A stretch of 64,000 bases of DNA, taken from the NCBI RefSeq assembly GCF_006715055.1, contig NZ_VFMN01000001.1, forward strand, positions 1,922,001 through 1,986,000. Reading direction: 5' to 3'. This DNA comes from Lapillicoccus jejuensis. GTDB taxonomy: Bacteria; Actinomycetota; Actinomycetes; Actinomycetales; Dermatophilaceae. Below are positions 60,076 to 64,000 of this stretch, one piece after another. The position numbers and the translations under genes are program-made. Numbering within the stretch: position 1 is the stretch's first letter; the number at the start of each line of letters is the position of its first letter. The notes below the pieces were generated by a model, which searched no databases, was not told where the DNA came from, and saw nothing but the letters and a program-made list of their open reading frames with translations.

Positions 60076-60370
60076 TCACCCGGGGACGCCGGACGAGGTT
60101 GAGTGACCGTCCGAGACGACGTCTGACCCGCCCGTCCTCGACGTGCAGCGCGGTCCTGTCGTCGATGGCGTAGGACCGGGACCCCGATCTCGCCGGCCCA
60201 CCGCGGCGCCTCGGCGAGGCTGTTCTCCGGTCCCTCGTCCAGGTGGGGGAGATCGCGACGTCGACGACGCCGCCGACGTCGACGACGCCGAGGGCGCGGT
60301 CGTCGGGGCCCGCCGGGCAGGTCGTCGGCTGCCGGGGTCGTGACGTCGACCGAGGTGAGGAGCAGCTTCG
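60076..60370 (-). pseudogene. Decayed peptidase E-like (S51, type 1 glutamine amidotransferase fold) gene
   Basis: Minus-strand pieces in different frames align in order with actinobacterial peptidase E-like proteins: KLLLTSVDVTTPA (start), DDRALGVVDV, PHLDEGPENSLAEAPRWAGE then IGVPV, YAIDDRTALHVEDGRV and DVVSDGHST (end). At least three frame changes and a large internal deletion remove the catalytic Ser region. An 18-bp repeat containing GACGTCGACGACGCC (about 60257-60290) lies inside. Confidence 0.77.
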
Positions 60371-60537
60371 GGCCCGGTCCTACGCCACCGCAGGGGGAGC
60401 GCGTCGGCCGCGCGGGCCCCACGGGCTGTGGTGGGCGGGATCGATGGGGTCAGGGCACCACCGATCCCGCCCACGAGGCGGCAGGGTCCGTCGGACAGCG
60501 CTCGCGGCCCGGTCGCCGGGGCTCTAGGTTCGCGATC
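60371..60537. other. Non-coding gap after the pseudogene
   Basis: No gene. It contains the TAGGTT box (60525-60530) that serves the next gene and otherwise shows nothing I can name. Confidence 0.5.
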
Positions 60538-61116
60538 GTGGGGACCGAGCGAGCACGCACCCCGACGACGAGCCCGCTGGACCACGGTGCGGTGGCGCTG
60601 CTCGTCACCGGGTCGCCCGGCGCCGGCAAGTCGACCGTCGCCCGTGCCGTCGCCGGTGCGCTGTCCCGCTCCGCGCTCGTCAACGGCGACGCCGTCGCCC
60701 GCCTCGTCGTCGGCGGGTACGTGTGGCCGCTGGGCGAGCCGGCCGACGAGGCCGCCCGGCAGGTGCGGCTCTGCAACGACAACCTCTGCTCCCTGGCGCG
60801 CAACCTCCTCGCGGCCGGGTTCACCCCGGTCATCGACTGGATCGTCCCGGACGGCGACCAGCTCGAGGTCTACCGCGCTGCCCTGGGCGAGCGCCTCCGC
60901 GTCGTCGTCCTCGACCCGGGCGCGGACGTCTGCGTCGCGCGGGACCGGCAACGGGCACCGCTGGAGCAGTTCGCGTTCGACGGGCACGACGCGCTGCGGG
61001 CGACGATGGTCGAGGGCTTCGGTGGGCGCGGGTGGTGGCTGGACTCGTCGCACCTCACCGCGCAGGAGACCGCCGCCCTCGTCCTGCGCGAGGCCGACGA
61101 GCGGGCCCGGGCCTGA
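60538..61116 (+). CDS. P-loop small kinase / AAA-type ATPase
   Basis: 192 residues from GTG 60538; TAGGTT ends seven bases upstream (leaderless). LLVTGSPGAGKSTVARAVAG is the Walker A loop, and LVNGDAVARLVVGG and PVIDWIVPDGDQLEVYRAAL resemble chloramphenicol-phosphotransferase-like or shikimate-kinase-like small kinases; DRQRAPLEQF is a likely lid. It would phosphorylate a small molecule that cannot be predicted. Confidence 0.83.
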   Translation: MGTERARTPTTSPLDHGAVALLVTGSPGAGKSTVARAVAGALSRSALVNGDAVARLVVGGYVWPLGEPADEAARQVRLCNDNLCSLARNLLAAGFTPVIDWIVPDGDQLEVYRAALGERLRVVVLDPGADVCVARDRQRAPLEQFAFDGHDALRATMVEGFGGRGWWLDSSHLTAQETAALVLREADERARA

Positions 61117-61129
61117 CGCCCACCCCGGG

Positions 61130-61657
61130 TCAGGGGGCGAGCGCACCCACCGGGACGGAGCCGCCCCCGGACGGACACGTCCAGCGCACGGAGGCGACGG
61201 GCCGGTCGGGGCGCTCCTGCCCGTCCCACCCCGGAGTGTCGAGCCGGGGCCGCAGCGGGTGGACGCCTCCGTGGTCCGGGCACGGCGGCCACGTCGGGTC
61301 GGAGCCGTTCTCCCACAACACCATCTGCGTCACCTGCTGCGCGACGTCCGCGACGTCGTGGGCGGTGTCGAGCGCCGACAGGTCGCCGTACGGCGACGCC
61401 AGGCCGGTGGGGTGCGCTCGCGGCGGGTGCAGCGCGAGGCCGGCGCCCGGACCCAGCAGGCCGATCGTCTCCCACACCGCGTGGGTGGGGCGCTCGGTGT
61501 CGGTGTGCAGGAGGGCGGCCACGCCCTCGGCGGGGTCGTCCCAGGGCGTGAGCACCAAGCGGATCCCGGTGGTCCGCTCGACGTCGGTCGCCACGACGAG
61601 CAGACCGCTGCTCAGGAGGCCGAGATCATCCACGCGCGACAGACTGTCAGGAACCAC
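61130..61657 (-). CDS. Hypothetical protein with C-terminal Cys/His segment
   Basis: Up to 175 residues; the exact start is uncertain. VVATDVERTTGIRLVLTPWD, AGLALHPPRAHPTGLASPYG and the C-terminal CPDHGG...VRWTCPSGGG look like real coding sequence. I recognise only similarity to uncharacterised actinobacterial proteins. It is convergent with the kinase gene (13-bp gap). Confidence 0.6.
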   Translation of the reverse strand: MVPDSLSRVDDLGLLSSGLLVVATDVERTTGIRLVLTPWDDPAEGVAALLHTDTERPTHAVWETIGLLGPGAGLALHPPRAHPTGLASPYGDLSALDTAHDVADVAQQVTQMVLWENGSDPTWPPCPDHGGVHPLRPRLDTPGWDGQERPDRPVASVRWTCPSGGGSVPVGALAP

Positions 61658-61730
61658 ACGGGAGGTGACGCCTGTCGGTGCCCCACACCCGTCCGCCGGG
61701 CCCGGGCGGCGGGCCGATGGCGTGGTCGGC

Positions 61731-62267
61731 TCACTGGTGACGGGTCCTCGCCAGCCGGTCGACGCGGCTCAGGGGGTCCGGGATGCGGTGGGAGCCGGCC
61801 ATCTCCGCCACCATCGTGGCGGCCTCGTCGATCGGGAGGCCTCCGGCCGACGTCACGTAGAGCGGGCGGGTCGCCCGCCTCCGTCGCACCTCCACGGCAT
61901 GGGTGGCGCCCGCGAACGCCGTCTTGGCCACACCGACGACCGGGATCCCGAAGGCCGCCGCGGCGTGGGCGCCGAGTCCGGGGCGGCCCGACGGCGCGAG
62001 CGTCGCGTAGCCGTCGACCACGAGCAGCGACAGCCGCGGACCCAGCGCGAGCACCGCACGCAGACAGGGCAGCTCGCGGTCGGCCAGCCTCCCCGGCACG
62101 TACGGCGCCACGTCGGCGACCCGCGCGACGTGCTCCGACACGACCTGCGCGAAGGACCGGTCGCGGCCGACCACGAGAGCGGCGGTCGCCGAGCCGTCCG
62201 GCCGGTAGTGCACGTCGACCGCTCCGACGGGCCCGGTCGTCGGCGGCCGCGGGGCTGGATCGGTCAT
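61731..62267 (-). CDS. nfi: Endonuclease V
   Basis: 178 residues, short compared with about 220 for the family; the usual N-terminal helix is missing. GAVDVHYRPDGSATAALVVG, RELPCLRAVL, LLVVDGYATLAPSGRPGLGAH, VVGVAKTAF and RPLYVTSAGGLP match endonuclease V, with the metal ligands Asp (DVHY), Glu (RELP) and Asp (VDGY) present. The enzyme nicks DNA or RNA next to deaminated adenosine (inosine). Its ATG overlaps the stop of the zinc-ribbon gene, so the two are co-translated. Confidence 0.87.
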   Translation of the reverse strand: MTDPAPRPPTTGPVGAVDVHYRPDGSATAALVVGRDRSFAQVVSEHVARVADVAPYVPGRLADRELPCLRAVLALGPRLSLLVVDGYATLAPSGRPGLGAHAAAAFGIPVVGVAKTAFAGATHAVEVRRRRATRPLYVTSAGGLPIDEAATMVAEMAGSHRIPDPLSRVDRLARTRHQ

Positions 62268-62686
62268 GCGTACGGTCCGGGCGGGAGGTCGACGATCCGG
62301 ACGGCCGACGGGTCGAGTCGGACCTCCTGCGGGGTCCAGCAGTCGTCGCGGATGACGCCGATCTCGGCGCCGCAGCGGGGGCAGACGATGTTCGGGCCGT
62401 GGCCGCCGTCCCGACCGCAGCACCCTACGTGCCGGCGCGGGTCCGGGTGATCCGTGAGGTCCGTCAGGTCCTCCCGGTTGAGCACCAGGAAGCTGTCGAT
62501 CGTGACGCTGCGGCCGTCGTCCGTCGGCACGACCCGTCGAGGCTCCGTGGCCCAGGTGCCTTGTGCCATCGTCGGGTCGAACTCGAAACCGCCATCGTGG
62601 TGGCGCTCCGGGACGGCCTCGAGCCGACGCACGGGTCGGGTGAGCGTGCCGCCGCAGCGACGGCAGGTGAAGCGCACGTCCCCCAT
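62264..62686 (-). CDS. Zinc-ribbon protein coupled to endonuclease V
   Basis: 140 residues from ATG 62686; leftward GACGAT ends six bases before it. Cysteine pairs CRRC (near residue 9), CC (near 97) and CPRC (near 111), with nearby histidines, suggest two zinc sites. No known family. Its stop overlaps the endonuclease V start (ATGA), a strong sign of a shared job, perhaps nucleic-acid recognition. Confidence 0.72.
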   Translation of the reverse strand: MGDVRFTCRRCGGTLTRPVRRLEAVPERHHDGGFEFDPTMAQGTWATEPRRVVPTDDGRSVTIDSFLVLNREDLTDLTDHPDPRRHVGCCGRDGGHGPNIVCPRCGAEIGVIRDDCWTPQEVRLDPSAVRIVDLPPGPYA

Positions 62687-62754
62687 GGGTCGATCGTCGC
62701 ACCGTCGGGGTGTCGTTCGCTGTGCCCTGTGGACGACGGTCGCGTCCCTTCCCC

Positions 62755-62791
62755 TTGACAGTGCGCCGCCTGCAGCGTGCAATATATTGCA
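62755..62791 (+). promoter_or_regulatory. GntR-acdS promoter with overlapping operator
   Basis: A consensus TTGACA (62755-62760), exactly 17 bases, then TGCAAT (62778-62783). The 14-bp perfect palindrome TGCAATATATTGCA (62778-62791) covers the -10 box, the start point and the A of the ATG. Binding by the GntR product would abolish transcription; the mRNA is leaderless. Confidence 0.85.
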
Positions 62792-63450
62792 TGCCGGTTC
62801 CCGAGGGTCACCACGTCGCGTCCCGGTCGCTCCTGCGCGACGACGCGTTCCGCGCCCTCCGTGACGCGATCGTCGACGGGACGCTCGCGCCGGGAGAGCG
62901 GCTCGTCGACGCCGAGCTCATCGCGTGGCTCGGAGTGAGCCGCACCCCGATCCGCGAGGCGCTCGCCCGACTCGAGCAGGCCGGTCTCGTGCAGACCAGG
63001 CCCGGTCGGTCGACGACCGTCAGCCCGCTCGACGTCCGCGAGACGCGCGCGGCGCAGTCGGTCGCGGCGGCGATGCACGAGCTCGCGGTCCGTGAGGCGG
63101 TCCCTCAGCTCGCCGAGGCCGATCTCGAGGCGATGACGAAGGCCAACGGACGCTTCGCCAAAGCCCTGCGTCGCAAGGACGTCGACGCCGCGGTGAACGC
63201 GGACGACGACTTCCACGGGGTCGCCGTACGGGCCTGTGGGAACGCGATGGTGCGCACGGTGCTGGACCAGGTGACCCCGCTCGTACGGCGCGCCGAGCGG
63301 CTGCGCTTCACCTCGCTCACCGGTCGCGGCTCGGTCGCCGTCCACGCCGCCATCGTCGAGCTGTGCCGCGCCGGCGACGCGGACGGTGCCGGCCGCGAGG
63401 CGCGCGCGAACTGGCTCACCCTGCAGCTGCTGCTCGCCACCGACGACTGA
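62791..63450 (+). CDS. GntR/FadR-family regulator of acdS
   Basis: 219 residues from ATG 62791. The winged HTH ([53 protein letters not shown]) is followed by an FCD-type all-helical ligand domain whose metal His/Asp residues are visible ([14 protein letters not shown]). A perfect palindrome lies at its own start, indicating autorepression. acdS follows after 33 bp, so an ACC-related ligand probably induces the operon. Confidence 0.93.
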   Translation: MPVPEGHHVASRSLLRDDAFRALRDAIVDGTLAPGERLVDAELIAWLGVSRTPIREALARLEQAGLVQTRPGRSTTVSPLDVRETRAAQSVAAAMHELAVREAVPQLAEADLEAMTKANGRFAKALRRKDVDAAVNADDDFHGVAVRACGNAMVRTVLDQVTPLVRRAERLRFTSLTGRGSVAVHAAIVELCRAGDADGAGREARANWLTLQLLLATDD

Positions 63451-63482
63451 CCAGCCCCGCCTACCCCTTCCCAGGAGGACTC

Positions 63483-64000
63483 TTGTCCATCACCGACTTC
63501 CCGCGACACCAGCTGACGTTCGGTCCGAGCCCGGTCCACCCGCTCGAGCGGCTCACCCAGCACCTCGGTGGGGCGCAGGTGTGGGCCAAGCGCGAGGACT
63601 GCAACTCGGGACTCGCCTTCGGCGGCAACAAGACCCGCAAGCTCGAGTACCTCGTCCCCGACGCGGTCGCGCAGGGCGCGACGCACCTGGTGTCGATCGG
63701 TGGCGTCCAGTCCAACCACACCCGCCAGGTCGCCGCCGTCGCCGCGCGGCTGGGTCTCCAGGCCGTGCTCGTGCAGGAGAGCTGGGTCGACTGGCCCGAC
63801 GCCGTCAACGACCGCGTCGGCAACATCCTCCTGTCGCGGATCATGGGCGCCGACGTCCGGCTCGTCGACGCCGGCTTCGGCATCGGCTTCAAGGACAGCT
63901 GGGAGCGGGCGCTGCAGTCCGTGCGGGACGAGGGCGGGACGCCGTACGCCATCCCGGCCGGCGCCTCCGACCACCGCCTCGGCGGGCTCGGCTTCGCGAA
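63483..64000 (+). CDS. acdS: 1-aminocyclopropane-1-carboxylate deaminase (N-terminal part)
   Basis: The gene starts with TTG at 63483, four bases after AGGAGG, and runs off the right edge (172 codons visible). [39 protein letters not shown] (PLP Lys), [18 protein letters not shown] and [16 protein letters not shown] match AcdS closely rather than D-cysteine desulfhydrase. The enzyme opens ACC, the plant ethylene precursor, to 2-oxobutyrate and ammonia. The residues that separate ACC deaminase from D-cysteine desulfhydrase lie beyond the window, so that alternative is not fully excluded. Confidence 0.88.
   Translation, partial: MSITDFPRHQLTFGPSPVHPLERLTQHLGGAQVWAKREDCNSGLAFGGNKTRKLEYLVPDAVAQGATHLVSIGGVQSNHTRQVAAVAARLGLQAVLVQESWVDWPDAVNDRVGNILLSRIMGADVRLVDAGFGIGFKDSWERALQSVRDEGGTPYAIPAGASDHRLGGLGFA

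Overview
The window is chromosomal DNA of a high-GC Gram-positive actinobacterium. Evidence includes very GC-rich codon use, many GTG starts, bldC and a DUF3073 gene, a sterol-carrier/purF/purM neighbourhood, a mycobacterial-type SOS box before a DUF222/HNH gene, luciferase-like and PPOX-type enzymes of the kind that often use F420, GT4 mannosyltransferase-like enzymes, and many start codons placed 6-7 nt after a TANNNT-like box (leaderless genes). A chemoreceptor and a GGDEF-EAL protein suggest a motile, signalling organism. I cannot fix the genus; Kineosporiales, Micrococcales or Propionibacteriales-type bacteria would all fit.

Layout. 1-5.8 kb: a leftward exopolysaccharide operon (acyltransferase-SGNH, hyaluronan-synthase-like GT2, membrane-anchored GH26, UDP-sugar dehydrogenase). 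6-14.1 kb: a spermidine-synthase-like protein, a flavin/F420 monooxygenase, an SCP2-like protein, then purF, an unusual FAD/NAD(P)-TPR fusion, and purM. 14.2-17.3 kb: an SOS-boxed HNH protein, DUF3073, bldC and gene-poor DNA. 17.4-22.5 kb: an AI-2E family permease, an HTH/HEAT-like unknown, and a DHA2 drug exporter divergent from its TetR regulator, with two operators. 22.6-30.3 kb: a mannoside-use cluster (ROK regulator, ABC binding protein, two permeases, GH38 alpha-mannosidase). 30.3-33.3 kb: a leftward phosphodiesterase and two GT4 glycosyltransferases. 33.4-43.2 kb: DUF4395, a secreted CocE-like hydrolase, a two-component system, acetoacetate-CoA ligase, and luciferase-like/PPOX enzymes. 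43.3-51 kb: a c-di-GMP protein, a degenerate 2H phosphoesterase, MarR, an M20 peptidase and a chemoreceptor. 51-54.4 kb: three tRNAs, an SDR, csoR with its operator, and a ClC channel. 54.4-58.9 kb: a PHP protein, an ECF sigma/anti-sigma-like set, and a TMEM165/GDT1 exporter behind a likely yybP-ykoY Mn2+ riboswitch. 59-64 kb: PrsW-like protease, a peptidase-E pseudogene, a small kinase, endonuclease V with a zinc-ribbon partner, and a GntR-acdS (ACC deaminase) operon cut by the window end.

The most promising little-described items are the HAS-like exopolysaccharide operon, the FAD-TPR fusion between purF and purM, the 2'-5' RNA ligase homologue that has lost both catalytic histidines, the riboswitch-led Mn exporter/peroxidase pair, and the several precise operator-promoter architectures. 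No CRISPR array, insertion sequence, rRNA or prophage was seen.
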